Positions 27,861 to 36,847 of a stretch of 64,000 bases of DNA are shown in pieces. Numbering within the stretch: position 1 is the stretch's first letter; each line of letters opens with the position of its first letter. The position numbers and the translations under genes are program-made. The stretch comes from Bradyrhizobium sp. 139 (GTDB lineage: Bacteria > Pseudomonadota > Alphaproteobacteria > Rhizobiales > Xanthobacteraceae). The DNA lies in NCBI RefSeq assembly GCF_023074175.1, contig NZ_JADPKS010000107.1, positions 124,001 through 188,000 on the forward strand. Direction: 5' to 3'. The notes beneath the pieces are model-generated. The model made no database searches, was not told the DNA's origin, and saw only the letters and a list, made by a program, of their open reading frames with translations.

Positions 27861-28247
27861 CTTGGAATCCTTTTCCCTAGCTCATGTCGGGAAGCCCCGG
27901 CTCCCTGACTCTGTCCACAAATAGTGCAACGCACAAAAAAGTCAAGAATCTTGTGCGCCGCACAAAATTGGATGCAAGTCGCGGAGATTCCCGGGGTTTC
28001 CCGCAAGGGTTCCTTAAGCTTTTGGAAACCGCGGAGCTCTACCCTGATTCCCTGGACGTGTTCATCTTCCGCGAACGGTCAAAGCCGTTTGAGAACATCA
28101 CCTTAGCCAGAACAGCGGTTCAGGTCCAACGTCCCCCGCGGCGAACACCAGCGGAGGGACAGCCTGAGCAGGTAATGATCCCGGGTCCAGTGGGCACAAT
28201 TTCGCCTCACGAGCCGGTGATCAAGTCAGAAACGGGGACGGGGTTTC
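27861..28247. other. Intergenic region between phasin and dacD-like genes
   Basis: 387 bases. The left third holds the phasin promoter and its dyads (27918-27965). The right part up to 28247 must hold the promoter of the D,D-carboxypeptidase gene, but I see no clear sigma-70 boxes there. A frame across 27884-28258 on the plus strand has no family resemblance and crosses the operators, so it is not annotated. Confidence 0.5.
27918..27965 (-). promoter_or_regulatory. Phasin promoter with two PhaR-like operators
   Basis: Reading the minus strand, -35 TTGACT (27940-27945) and -10 TATTTG (27918-27923) are separated by 16 bases. Dyad 1, TAGTGCAACGCACAA (27922-27936), lies in that spacer; dyad 2, TTGTGCGCCGCACAA (27951-27965), sits just upstream of the -35. 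Both hold TGC-N3-GCA and share CGCACAA. PhaR repressors bind TGC-rich dyads before phasin genes; PhaR binding here is inferred. Confidence 0.7.
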
Positions 28248-30086
28248 ATGCTTCGTAAAAACTTGTCTTCCTCGCGCTGGACGCGGGTTGGCGTTTTCGG
28301 GCTTCTTACGGTCACCGCCGTAGTCGTCTTCACCACTGATGCGGCCGAGGCGCGGCGCCACCGGCGCCATTACACGCATCACCGGGTGCAGCGCGACGTG
28401 ACCGAGAGTTCCAGCCCGAAATTCGCGTCGATCATCGTCGACGGCAATTCGGGCTCCGTGCTTCAGGCAACGAGCCCCGACGGAATCCGCCATCCGGCCT
28501 CGCTGACCAAGATCATGACGCTCTATCTGCTGTTCGAGCGTTTGGAGTCCGGCAAGATGAAGCTCGACACCGAGATGCCGGTGTCGCAGCACGCCGCCGA
28601 TCAGGATCCGACCAAACTGAACCTGCGTGCCGGCCAGACCATTCGCGTCGAGGACGCGATCAAGGGTCTCGTCACCCGCTCGGCCAACGACGCAGCCGTG
28701 GTGATCGCGGAAGCGATCGCCGGCGACGAGGACGACTTCGCCCAGATGATGACGCGCAAGGCGCGTTCGCTCGGCATGTCCAAGACGGTCTACCGCAACG
28801 CCAACGGCCTTCCCAACGACGAGCAGGTCACGACCGCGCGCGACCAGGCCACGCTCGGCCGCACCATCCAGGAGCGCTTCCCGCGCTACTATCGCTATTT
28901 CGCGACCTCGACGTTCAATTGGCGCGGACAGTCGATCCGGAACCACAACCACCTGCTCGGCAGCGTCGAGGGCGTGGACGGCATCAAGACCGGCTACACC
29001 CGCGCCTCCGGCTTCAACCTCGTGACCTCGATGCGCCGCGGCAACCGCCACCTGATCGGCGTGGTGCTCGGCGGCCGCAGCGGCGGCTCGCGCGACGCCA
29101 TCATGCGTAACCTGCTCGCGGAGAACCTCGACAAGGGCGCGACCACCCACACCGTCGTCGCTGTCACCGAGCGCAACGGCGCTGACGCCAATCCCAACGT
29201 CGCCGATGCTTCGGAGACGCCGGCCCGCCCCGCTACTCAGGTTCAGCAGCCCCCCGAAGCGGCCCCGCAGCGGCTCGCCTCGCGCCTGTCGGCGTTGGCA
29301 GCAGCGACCGCCGCGATGCCGCCGGCTCAGCCGAGGCCTGAAACCAACAAGCCTGAGGTTCGGCCGACCGAGTCCAGGATCGAACCCGCACCGCTCACCA
29401 ATGGCGTGATCTCGAGCCAGCCGCTCTCCATCATTCCCGGGTCATCCGAGCCGATGAAGCCGGTCCGGGTGAAGACCGTTCAGGTCAAGGCCGGCACCGT
29501 GAAGGTCGCCTCCGCCGCCCCGGCTCAGGTCGCACCGCAGGTCACGAGCACGATTGCGTCCCGCTCCGACGTCGCGGAAACCTCCGGTGCCGTCGTCGCC
29601 CGGGCCGATCTCATCAACAAACCCGAGATCATGAGTCAACCGGAAGCGCCGAAGGCCGAGATCGCCCGCGCCGAGCTGCCGCGGCAGCCGGCGGGCTTCG
29701 GCACCGGCAACGGCATTCTGGGCGTGCTGCCGGCCGCAACGACGGCTGCGCCCGCTCCAGCTGCTGCGAGGCTCGCTTCGGCTGATCCTGCGCCGCAGCC
29801 GATCCAGATGAGCGCCACCACTAAGCCAGTCGTCACCCATAGCGGCTGGATCGTCCAGGTCGGCGCGCTCGACAGCGAGAACGAAGCCCAGCAGCGCATC
29901 GATGCGGCGCGCAGCTCGGCCCGCGGCCTGCTCAGCAGGGCCGACCCGTTCACCGAACCGGTCGTCGCCAAGGACAATCGCAAGCTTTACCGGGCCCGCT
30001 TCGCCGGGCTCGAGCGGGACCAGGCCGAAGCCGTCTGCCGCGCCCTGAAGCGCGCCGACATCTCCTGTATCACCGTCCGCAACTGA
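28248..30086 (+). CDS. D-alanyl-D-alanine carboxypeptidase (PBP5 family) with SPOR domain
   Basis: 612 residues. Signal/anchor at 12-35. The serine peptidase motifs are S85-L-T-K88, S145-A-N147 and K247-T-G249, all intact. The catalytic domain ends about 310 and is followed by a 200-residue Ala/Pro-rich linker. The C-terminal 75 residues (HSGWIVQVGALDSENEAQQRIDAA to AVCRALKRADISCITVR) are a SPOR domain, which binds denuded septal peptidoglycan. It trims terminal D-Ala from pentapeptides and is probably targeted to the division site. The typical PBP5 C-terminal amphipathic anchor is replaced by the linker and SPOR. Confidence 0.93.
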   Translation: MLRKNLSSSRWTRVGVFGLLTVTAVVVFTTDAAEARRHRRHYTHHRVQRDVTESSSPKFASIIVDGNSGSVLQATSPDGIRHPASLTKIMTLYLLFERLESGKMKLDTEMPVSQHAADQDPTKLNLRAGQTIRVEDAIKGLVTRSANDAAVVIAEAIAGDEDDFAQMMTRKARSLGMSKTVYRNANGLPNDEQVTTARDQATLGRTIQERFPRYYRYFATSTFNWRGQSIRNHNHLLGSVEGVDGIKTGYTRASGFNLVTSMRRGNRHLIGVVLGGRSGGSRDAIMRNLLAENLDKGATTHTVVAVTERNGADANPNVADASETPARPATQVQQPPEAAPQRLASRLSALAAATAAMPPAQPRPETNKPEVRPTESRIEPAPLTNGVISSQPLSIIPGSSEPMKPVRVKTVQVKAGTVKVASAAPAQVAPQVTSTIASRSDVAETSGAVVARADLINKPEIMSQPEAPKAEIARAELPRQPAGFGTGNGILGVLPAATTAAPAPAAARLASADPAPQPIQMSATTKPVVTHSGWIVQVGALDSENEAQQRIDAARSSARGLLSRADPFTEPVVAKDNRKLYRARFAGLERDQAEAVCRALKRADISCITVRN

Positions 30087-30106
30087 TCTGTCGTACCGCT
30101 CCCATC

Positions 30107-30136
30107 AAAATGCCCGCGCCTTGCGCGGGCATTTTT
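30107..30136 (+). terminator. Rho-independent terminator after the carboxypeptidase gene
   Basis: Stem TGCCCGCGC (30111-30119) and GCGCGGGCA (30123-30131) with loop CTT, preceded by AAAA and followed by TTTTTG. It begins 21 bp after the stop at 30086. Confidence 0.93.
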
Positions 30137-30303
30137 GTTTGGACGAGCGGCGATGCCAGTTCCGCGACAACCTCTCGTCAAGAATTTACGGTTAAAACTT
30201 TGCTCAAGGGATCGACCACGCCGACAATGGCGGGCATCGGGGCGACGGCAAACAGAGCAAGCGGAATTCACGCGGTACGGGCGTTTGTAGCGTGGTGCCG
30301 GAG

Positions 30304-31029
30304 TTAGCCGTTATGCGTACGAAGCAGAGTATCCTTGGCCTCGTTTACACGGGCGGCGAGATACGTCGAGCCCCCCTGGTCGGGATGGAGTTTCTTCATC
30401 AGGGACTTGTGAGCCCTGCTGATGTCGTCACGTCCCGCGCCCGGCTGCAAGCCAAGGATCTGATAGGCCTCCTCCGCCGTCATTTTGCCGCTCGGCGCCG
30501 TGCGGCGCTGCCGCCCTGCCGCATCGCCCTGCGCGTTCTGACGCCAAGCGGGAAACCGGCGGTCCAGATAGCTTTCAAGTAAGGCCACGCTCTCGGCGTC
30601 GAACGCCGGGACCATCGCCAGCAGGCCAGCGAGATCGAACTCCTCGAGACCGCGCCCGGCAAGGGGCCCGGCGACGATCTGGCCTGTGAGCTGGCCCGAA
30701 TCATGGTCGAGCCGCATGTCCAGGAATTGCGAGCGCACACGCGAGGCCTGTCCGGATGGGCGCGTCGCGCCACCGCCGAACAGCCCGCCGATATTGCCGA
30801 AGCCTGCGTTCGCCAATGGCGTCCAGCCCAGGAGCCCGGCGCCGAAGATCCCGAGCGGGATTGCCACCACCAGCTCGCCCCGCAGGCCCGTGAACGCTGC
30901 GACCGCGAGGGCCGCCACGCCGCCACCGAACTTGATGGTGCGCGCCAGCACCGCCGGATTGGCGGAGCGGAACATCTGGAGCAGCAAATAAAGCGTCATA
31001 ACGGCGACGGCGCCGGCGATCAGGGTCAT
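30304..31029 (-). CDS. Membrane-anchored DnaJ-domain protein
   Basis: 241 residues. Two or three N-terminal hydrophobic segments (1-20, 33-48, 52-70) precede a soluble middle. The C-terminal J domain (184-240) carries the HPD motif at 215-217 (LMKKLHPDQGGS) that stimulates the DnaK ATPase. The layout of N-terminal anchor with C-terminal J domain recalls DjlA/Pam18-like type III proteins. It lies 68 bp downstream of a vWA gene on the same strand, a likely operon. Client proteins are unknown. Confidence 0.85.
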   Translation of the reverse strand: MTLIAGAVAVMTLYLLLQMFRSANPAVLARTIKFGGGVAALAVAAFTGLRGELVVAIPLGIFGAGLLGWTPLANAGFGNIGGLFGGGATRPSGQASRVRSQFLDMRLDHDSGQLTGQIVAGPLAGRGLEEFDLAGLLAMVPAFDAESVALLESYLDRRFPAWRQNAQGDAAGRQRRTAPSGKMTAEEAYQILGLQPGAGRDDISRAHKSLMKKLHPDQGGSTYLAARVNEAKDTLLRTHNG

Positions 31030-31097
31030 GGCCGGAATATAGTCGCCCGGTTGTCAAAAAGCATGATGTCCTTGTCCCGCCACAGACCGCGCCAGCG

Positions 31098-31841
31098 CTA
31101 CTTCATCTGGCCGAGCAGTTTTGCCGCGCCGCTCGCGCTTTGTGCCAATTTTAGCAACGCCTCGCGACCGCCGGCGGCATAGGCCGCGGCTGCCCGCAAC
31201 AGCTCACGGAGCTGCGCCGCCGCGCCGGGATCGAACCGGCACCAGGCCCCGCCGGTCAGCCGCGCGATTTCGCGGAAGGCCTGCTCGGCCACGGCGTCGT
31301 CGCCTTCCTGAAACACGAACACGGGCACCTTGAGCATACCGAGTTCGCCGGCCTTGGCGCAGAGCTCGTCGACCCTCTCCTCCATGGCATCGCCGACGAA
31401 GACGACAGCACGCACCCCCGAAGCGACAGCTTCGCGGCGCACGTCGCTCAGCACTTTGCCGATCTGGGTGTCGCCGCCGCGACAGTCGATTCTGCTCATC
31501 AGCGTCGCGAGCCTGGCGCTATCCGAGATCCAGCCCGTGGCGCGACACTCGTTGAAGCCGCGATAGTAGACGAGCCGGATGTCGAGACTGCCAATGGCTG
31601 CAGCCTCGCGGAACATGTCCGCCTGGAGCGCACAGGCCATGTCCCAGGTCGGCTGCCGGCTCATCGTCGCATCCAGCGCAAAAATCAGCCGCCCCTTCGC
31701 GCCGGGGGCATGCGGCGAAAGTGCACGCGCCTTGGCGACGAACGCAGCAATGTCCTCCGAGGTGCTGGCTTGAGGCAGCGCGCCGCCGGCTTGGCTCGAG
31801 GCGGCATCACGGCCGCGCGGTTTGACGGGTTCGCCGGGCAT
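31098..31841 (-). CDS. vWA domain-containing protein
   Basis: 247 residues from ATG 31841; an upstream in-frame ATG at 31940 has no support. A vWA-like domain spans about 45-220: LIFALDATMSRQPTWDMA in place of the classic DxSxS, GGDTQIGKVLSDV for the conserved Thr, and VVFVGDAMEE. The first motif reads D-A-T-M-S, so a MIDAS metal site remains possible. No signal peptide is seen, so it is probably cytoplasmic. The DnaJ-domain gene follows in the same direction. Confidence 0.75.
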   Translation of the reverse strand: MPGEPVKPRGRDAASSQAGGALPQASTSEDIAAFVAKARALSPHAPGAKGRLIFALDATMSRQPTWDMACALQADMFREAAAIGSLDIRLVYYRGFNECRATGWISDSARLATLMSRIDCRGGDTQIGKVLSDVRREAVASGVRAVVFVGDAMEERVDELCAKAGELGMLKVPVFVFQEGDDAVAEQAFREIARLTGGAWCRFDPGAAAQLRELLRAAAAYAAGGREALLKLAQSASGAAKLLGQMK

Positions 31842-31970
31842 CCCTGCTCGCTTCTTGTCTGAACTGCTAATGTGGATAGCGCATGCTGCCTGGTCAATGT
31901 GCAAAGCCTCCGCGGGCGGATGCCGGCGGAGGCTTTGCAAGTCGTGCTGACGATCGCAGCTGTGTCGGTG

Positions 31971-32831
31971 TCAGCTCTTGGCGGGCGCCATCAGAGCAAC
32001 CGGACCGGGCTCCAGGATATTGGGTGGGGCCGAACGCGTATCGACGGGTGCCACGGCGCTGTCGGTATCGGTCAGGAACTTGTCGAGCATGCCCTGGATC
32101 GAGTTCTTGGCCGCATCCGGACCGGTGTCGCGCATGTCATTGTGCTGGAAATCGGTCTTCACGACCTGGATGCCGGCCTTCTCGCACTCCTCGTCGGTCG
32201 GGATCACGCCGGCGTCGGTCTTGAACTGCGGATCCTGCGAACGGAACGACAGGATCTTGAATTTGCCGGCAGTGACGAAAGGCACGCGCAGATTGTCGAG
32301 CGTGACGACCTTCTTGACCTCATCCGGATACTGCTTGGCGAAATACATCGTGATGTCGCCGCCCATGGAGTGGCCGACCATCGTCACCCGCTCGTAGTCG
32401 GCATTGGGCTGAGCCTTCTTCATCTCCTGCATGGCGAGATGGATATTGGCAACGCCGCGCAGGATCTGCGGCAGCCGGCCGACATAGAGTTCGCCGGGCT
32501 TGGTCACCATGGGCGGATCGGTCGGCAAATCATGCTGCGGGCTTACGACCATATAGCCGCGCGCCGCGAAGATGTTGGCGAGGAAGCCGTACTCGGTATT
32601 CTTGACAGTGTTGCCGTGATTGATCACGGCAACCGGCAGCGTGATCATGCCGGCATTGGCCTGCATTTCCTTGTCGCGGCGGACTGCGATATCGACAGGC
32701 ACGGGACGGTTGTCGCGCGAGGCGTCGTAGAAGGTGATGGTCTCGTGCTTGATCGCCCACTTGCTCACCGTGAAATAGGCGACGCCGCAGAGGGCACTGA
32801 CCGAAACCAGAACGGCAATTCCACGCTTCAT
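31971..32831 (-). CDS. Alpha/beta hydrolase, membrane-anchored or secreted
   Basis: 286 residues from ATG 32831 (GAGG at seven bases). One N-terminal hydrophobic segment (4-24) is followed by an alpha/beta-hydrolase fold with oxyanion-region VINHGNT and nucleophile elbow G-H-S155-M-G-G. The family resembles serine esterases or lipase-like enzymes of unknown substrate. Upstream are an 18-bp dyad and a copy of the TGC-N3-GCA operator seen at the phasin promoter, which hints at a link to PHB metabolism. That link is speculative. Confidence 0.78.
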   Translation of the reverse strand: MKRGIAVLVSVSALCGVAYFTVSKWAIKHETITFYDASRDNRPVPVDIAVRRDKEMQANAGMITLPVAVINHGNTVKNTEYGFLANIFAARGYMVVSPQHDLPTDPPMVTKPGELYVGRLPQILRGVANIHLAMQEMKKAQPNADYERVTMVGHSMGGDITMYFAKQYPDEVKKVVTLDNLRVPFVTAGKFKILSFRSQDPQFKTDAGVIPTDEECEKAGIQVVKTDFQHNDMRDTGPDAAKNSIQGMLDKFLTDTDSAVAPVDTRSAPPNILEPGPVALMAPAKS

Positions 32832-33173
32832 TTTCGTCCTCAGCCTCAGGCTCTCGCGGCCTGAATCCCTGTTGAAAATCGTGTTCTTCCGGAGCTCTTC
32901 GGCCCCTGGTCGCCTATCGCTAATATATGTCACAGCCGCGTGACAGGAAGGCCAAATATTGTGAACTGGCAGCCCTTTCATTGTGCGTCGCACACATTTG
33001 TTGGGCATCCCGTTCTCAGGCGGCTACGTCAAGGTGCAGCTCACCATCCGGCGCAACGGTCTCGATTGGGTTCAATTTCGCGGTAAACGCGGGGTGAAAA
33101 CGGACAGGCGCCCGCTCAGTTCCCGCGGGAACCGGCAGCTTCAATCGACTGGAAGTAGCGACATACCGCCGCC
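32832..33173. other. Intergenic region upstream of the alpha/beta hydrolase
   Basis: 342 bases without a supported gene. It carries an AT-rich possible -10 for the hydrolase (TATATT on the minus strand, 32922-32927), the dyad TGTCAC-N6-GTGACA (32928-32945) and TTGTGCGTCGCACAC (32981-32995). The remaining half, next to the mipZ end, shows nothing recognisable. Confidence 0.5.
32928..32995 (-). promoter_or_regulatory. Candidate operators of the alpha/beta hydrolase gene
   Basis: Two elements. TGTCACAGCCGCGTGACA (32928-32945) has perfect 6-bp arms and abuts a possible -10. TTGTGCGTCGCACAC (32981-32995) matches phasin dyad 2 at 13 of 15 bases and keeps TGC-N3-GCA. Position is 98-165 bp upstream of the start codon. 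Regulators are not known. Confidence 0.5.
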
Positions 33174-34094
33174 TCAGGCGAGGATATCGTGAACCTCGAG
33201 CGGCTTGTCGACCTGGCTGAACCACTCGGCGCGGTTGGCGGCGCGGCGGCGGCCGCGCTCGTCGAGCGGCAGCTTGAGCTGGCGGAGCAGGCCCGTCACC
33301 TCTTCCCGTGCGGTGAGATGGCCGAGATTGGGTCGCATGCCGAGTGTCGCCTCGTCGATCTCGTCGAGCGCGGTCAGGCCGCGCGGAAAAAATTCACGAT
33401 AGACGACGCGCTCGGCGAAGCCGTCGACGTAGCGGAAGCCGAGCCGCAGCGACAGATCCTTCAGGCTATCGGCGACGAGCTGCTTGTTGCGGGAGCCGAG
33501 CATCGACAGACGGTTGCGCACGACGATCCAGTCGGTGCTGGAGCCGTCGAGCTGGCGCCGCTTGCGGCGGGTATCCCGCACCATCTCCGCATAGTGGCTC
33601 TCGCCCGTCACTGCGTAGTTGGCGGGATCGACGGTGCCGAGCACGTCGAAATCGAGGAAGCTGTCGTTGATCGGCGTGACCAGCGTGTCGGCCATCGAGT
33701 GCGCAAGGCGCATCAAGTAGCTGTCGGTGCCGGGCGTATCGATGACGATGAAATCGAAACTGCTCTCGACCGCCGAGACCGCCTCCATGAACTGAAGGAA
33801 CTCGGAATTCTCGTTCTCGGCGACCTGCATGGTCTCGCCGAGCTTGATGCAGCGATGCAGCGGCAGCTCGAGGCCGAGGCCGGTGCGTCGCGCCCAGGCG
33901 GAACGGTTGTTGATGTAGCGGGTAAAGCTCTGCTGACGGCAGTCGAGGTCGATGGTGGCGACGCGCTGGCCGGCCTTCAGCAGCGCGACCGCGATGTGCA
34001 GAGCGGTGGTCGACTTGCCGGAGCCGCCTTTCTCGTTGCCGAGCACGACCACATGCGCCGAGCCGGATTGGCCTTGGCTAGCCTGCACAAGCAT
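33174..34094 (-). CDS. mipZ: Division-plane positioning ATPase MipZ
   Basis: 306 residues from ATG 34094 (GAGGA six bases upstream). It has a deviant Walker A of ParA/MinD type at 22-29 (K-G-G-S-G-K-S-T) after VVLGNE, and DLDCRQQSFTRYINNR, FDFIVIDTPGTDSYLMRLAHSMAD and NRLSMLGSRNK, all diagnostic of MipZ. MipZ binds ParB near the poles and blocks FtsZ there, placing division at midcell in alphaproteobacteria. Length fits the family. Confidence 0.92.
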   Translation of the reverse strand: MLVQASQGQSGSAHVVVLGNEKGGSGKSTTALHIAVALLKAGQRVATIDLDCRQQSFTRYINNRSAWARRTGLGLELPLHRCIKLGETMQVAENENSEFLQFMEAVSAVESSFDFIVIDTPGTDSYLMRLAHSMADTLVTPINDSFLDFDVLGTVDPANYAVTGESHYAEMVRDTRRKRRQLDGSSTDWIVVRNRLSMLGSRNKQLVADSLKDLSLRLGFRYVDGFAERVVYREFFPRGLTALDEIDEATLGMRPNLGHLTAREEVTGLLRQLKLPLDERGRRRAANRAEWFSQVDKPLEVHDILA

Positions 34095-34377
34095 AGCGAT
34101 CCTCAACACTCCTAACGAATATCTTCGAGTTGGCCGCCTCTGCGGTCAAGTGAAATGCGTGACAGCCAATGCTATCCCAGTGCGCCGTTCTTCATGATGA
34201 ATCGCGGCGCCTCCTCTCGTCTGTGATCCAGCCCACGCTGTCGCGACATCGTGCGCGGCCTCGCGCGGGATGCTGTGCCGCATCCGGATGCGTGGCGTCG
34301 ATGCGCGGCGCTTGTTAAGGTTAGCCGGCCGGGCGCCGGGACGCGCCCGGCTCCCATTCCCAACCTGTCGAGTCCTG

Positions 34378-35229
34378 ATGTCACGAAGCCCTTTGATCGC
34401 CCGCACGGTCCCCGCCCTGCGACGCGCCGTCGACAATCTTCGCAAGCGAAAGGCCAACATCGCGCTGGTCCCGACCATGGGGGCACTCCATGACGGACAT
34501 GTGTCGCTGGTGCGCCTCGCGAAGCGGCGCGCGAGTCGCGTCGTGGTGTCGATCTTCATCAACCCGACCCAGTTCGCCCCGACCGAGGACTTTGGTGCCT
34601 ATCCACGGACCTGGAAGGCCGATATCGCCAAGCTCGAAGCCGAGAACGTCGATATCGTCTGGCATCCCGGCGTCGAGGCCATGTATCCGGAGGGCTTTGC
34701 CACCCGCATCGTGCCGGAGGGACCGGCGCTTGCAGGCCTGGAGGACCGCTTCAGGCCGCACTTCTTCGGCGGCGTCGCCACTGTTGTCGGCAAGCTGTTC
34801 ACGCAGTGCCGGCCGGATGTCGCGATCTTCGGCGAGAAGGACTTTCAGCAGCTGCGGGTGGTGACGCAGATGGCGCGCGACCTCGACCTCGGCGTCAAGG
34901 TGACCGGCTCCCGCACCGTGCGCGAGCGCGACGGGCTCGCGATGTCTTCGCGCAACGTTTATCTCTCGCCCGAGGAGCGGCAGACCGCAACCACGCTTTA
35001 CCGCGCCATGAAGGACAGCGCCGGGCGCATCCGCGCCGGCGAAGCGATCGCACCCGCGATGGCGCGCGGCGCCGGGATGATCACAGCGGCCGGCTTTGCG
35101 CTCGACTATTTCGAGGCGCGCCATGCCGAGACGCTGGCGCCGGTCACCTCGCGCAAGGACGGCCCCTTGCGGATCCTGGTGGCGGCCAAGCTCGGCAGCA
35201 CCCGGCTGATCGACAATATCGCGGTCTAG
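34378..35229 (+). CDS. panC: Pantothenate synthetase
   Basis: 283 residues from ATG 34378. Signatures: PTMGALHDGHVSLV (ATP site, HxGH), FINPTQF, GEKDFQQL and GLAMSSRNVYLS. It joins pantoate and beta-alanine using ATP to make pantothenate. No panB is adjacent in the window. The frame extends upstream to 34270 but that part is not conserved and carries no ribosome site. Confidence 0.95.
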   Translation: MSRSPLIARTVPALRRAVDNLRKRKANIALVPTMGALHDGHVSLVRLAKRRASRVVVSIFINPTQFAPTEDFGAYPRTWKADIAKLEAENVDIVWHPGVEAMYPEGFATRIVPEGPALAGLEDRFRPHFFGGVATVVGKLFTQCRPDVAIFGEKDFQQLRVVTQMARDLDLGVKVTGSRTVRERDGLAMSSRNVYLSPEERQTATTLYRAMKDSAGRIRAGEAIAPAMARGAGMITAAGFALDYFEARHAETLAPVTSRKDGPLRILVAAKLGSTRLIDNIAV

Positions 35230-35231
35230 AT

Positions 35232-35672
35232 CTAGAGCAGTCCGAGATCGCGCAGCTCGCGCCGCATCGGCTCCGGCATCGCCGCGATCGAGCCGGCGGC
35301 CGACTTGCCGAGATCGGACGGCACGGAGTCGTCGGCGAGATACCGCCAGCCCTGAAACGGGCGCATCGGCCGTGGCAATACCGAGATCACCTTCGGCTGC
35401 ATCACGATCCGGCAACGACCGATGCCGTCCTTGTCGCGAAACGGCTCGATGCCGATGATCTTTTCACGCGCGGCGATCTCGCCCTTGATCACCCAGTAGA
35501 GCGATCCGCCCGACAGGATCTCGGCGTCGCGCTTGGGCACCATGCGGGTGATGTGGATGTGATGTTGCGGCAGACCCTTCTTCTTGGCGGTCTGCATCCG
35601 TTCGGCGATCCACCCCTTCAATTCCTTGACGGAGTCGCAGCCGACGGCGAGCTTGATCAGATGTAGCGGCAT
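35232..35672 (-). CDS. DUF1489 family protein
   Basis: 146 residues. The sequence from LIKLAVGCDSVKEL through HHIHITRMVPKRDAEILSGGSLYWVIKG to RCRIVMQPKVISVLPRPMRPFQGWRYL matches DUF1489, a conserved alphaproteobacterial cytoplasmic family of unknown function. It is convergent with panC with two bases between stops; the short palindrome TCTAGATCTAGA covers the junction. Confidence 0.88.
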   Translation of the reverse strand: MPLHLIKLAVGCDSVKELKGWIAERMQTAKKKGLPQHHIHITRMVPKRDAEILSGGSLYWVIKGEIAAREKIIGIEPFRDKDGIGRCRIVMQPKVISVLPRPMRPFQGWRYLADDSVPSDLGKSAAGSIAAMPEPMRRELRDLGLL

Positions 35673-35714
35673 GCCCCAGCATTAGCCGGGCAGCCGCGCA
35701 TTTGGAATGCCGAA

Positions 35715-36692
35715 CTATTCGTTATCCGCAGCCGCGGGAGCCGGGGCCGGCGGGGCGAGCGGAACCGGTGCTGCGGCCGGCGCACGCGCCGCGGCCTTCG
35801 GCGCAGGCGGCTTCTTCGCAGCCGGTGCCGCTGGAGCAGCGGCCTGCGCCGAGGTCGCAGCGGGCGCGCGCGGCGCCGACCCTGCAGCTGCGGCAGGCGC
35901 CGCCTGGCGCGTCGCCGCCGTGGGCGGCTCCGGATTCATGATGCTCACCGGCGGCGTCGATGACGCGCTCGGGAACTCCGCACTGGTCGGTTTGCCCGTC
36001 GGCATCGACGGCTGCATCCCGGCAATCGCCGCAGTGGCCGGCATCGCCGGCGTGTTCCAGCTCGGCGCATAGCGCGCGACCAGCGTGTCGTAGAGGTGGG
36101 AGTCCATGTTGGTAGCGATCCGCTGCTGATCGGTCAGCGAGCGGAAGGCGGGGCAGTCGAACTGCGTGCAGCCGTCGCGCGCAACCAGCACCTGCGCCAC
36201 GAGGCCGTAGCGATCGTGCTCCAGGGCCTTGCGCAGCACCTTCATGTCCAGCGTCAGACTCTTCTCGGCGGATGCGGCGTCGCCGAGCGCAGTCAGCCGG
36301 TCGATCCGGGCCGCGGTGTAGGCCACGGCTGCAGCCGCCGCGTCAGGCGCGCCGAACAGCGCCTTCTCGCAGCCAATCCCCACGGCATTGCCGGCGAGAT
36401 CGTCGAGACAGGACAGCGCCGGCAGGCTGGCGATGACCGCCGCCTGCGCACGCGCTTCGACCGGGGCGGCCTGCTCCGCCGGTCCATAGACGCGCACGGT
36501 GGCAGCCACCGCGATGGCAATGGCAAGCAGCGTGATGACGGTCAGCGCGCCGTTGGCGACCGATTTCTCGGCGCGCAGGAGCGTGATCATGAGAATCAGT
36601 CCGAAGAAGCCGGCAGCTGCCAGCGTCATCCACATTGGGAGGGCCGGCGAGCGCCAGATTTGGTCGAGCGAAGTGGCCCATGCCCAGTTCAT
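35715..36692 (-). CDS. Hypothetical membrane protein with Ala/Pro-rich tail
   Basis: 325 residues, not assigned to a family. Two N-terminal membrane segments (about 18-38 and 46-66), a middle domain with five cysteines (SCLDDL, IGCEKA, DGCTQFDCPAF), then from about 235 a low-complexity Ala/Pro tail (PAPAPAAADNE end). Such tails are common in periplasm-exposed rhizobial proteins. The strong residue bias is coding, not shadow, because the opposite strand gives no sensible protein. Confidence 0.7.
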   Translation of the reverse strand: MNWAWATSLDQIWRSPALPMWMTLAAAGFFGLILMITLLRAEKSVANGALTVITLLAIAIAVAATVRVYGPAEQAAPVEARAQAAVIASLPALSCLDDLAGNAVGIGCEKALFGAPDAAAAAVAYTAARIDRLTALGDAASAEKSLTLDMKVLRKALEHDRYGLVAQVLVARDGCTQFDCPAFRSLTDQQRIATNMDSHLYDTLVARYAPSWNTPAMPATAAIAGMQPSMPTGKPTSAEFPSASSTPPVSIMNPEPPTAATRQAAPAAAAGSAPRAPAATSAQAAAPAAPAAKKPPAPKAAARAPAAAPVPLAPPAPAPAAADNE

Positions 36693-36847
36693 GCGCGACG
36701 TCCCCTCACGCGAGCAAAGAGCGAATGGTCAAGCGAGCACCGCGAGTCGGCAGCTGCCCCCGGTTCACCTTGTCGAGGCGAAGGGGGCGTTTTGACGGCG
36801 AGCGAAGCAAATTCGCCCGCGACGTCAACGCACGGCGCCGTCATTCG

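Noticed and set aside
27884..28258. A 124-codon plus-strand frame between phasin and the carboxypeptidase
   Set aside because: It runs through the phasin operators and promoter, has no family resemblance and ends inside the start of the next gene.
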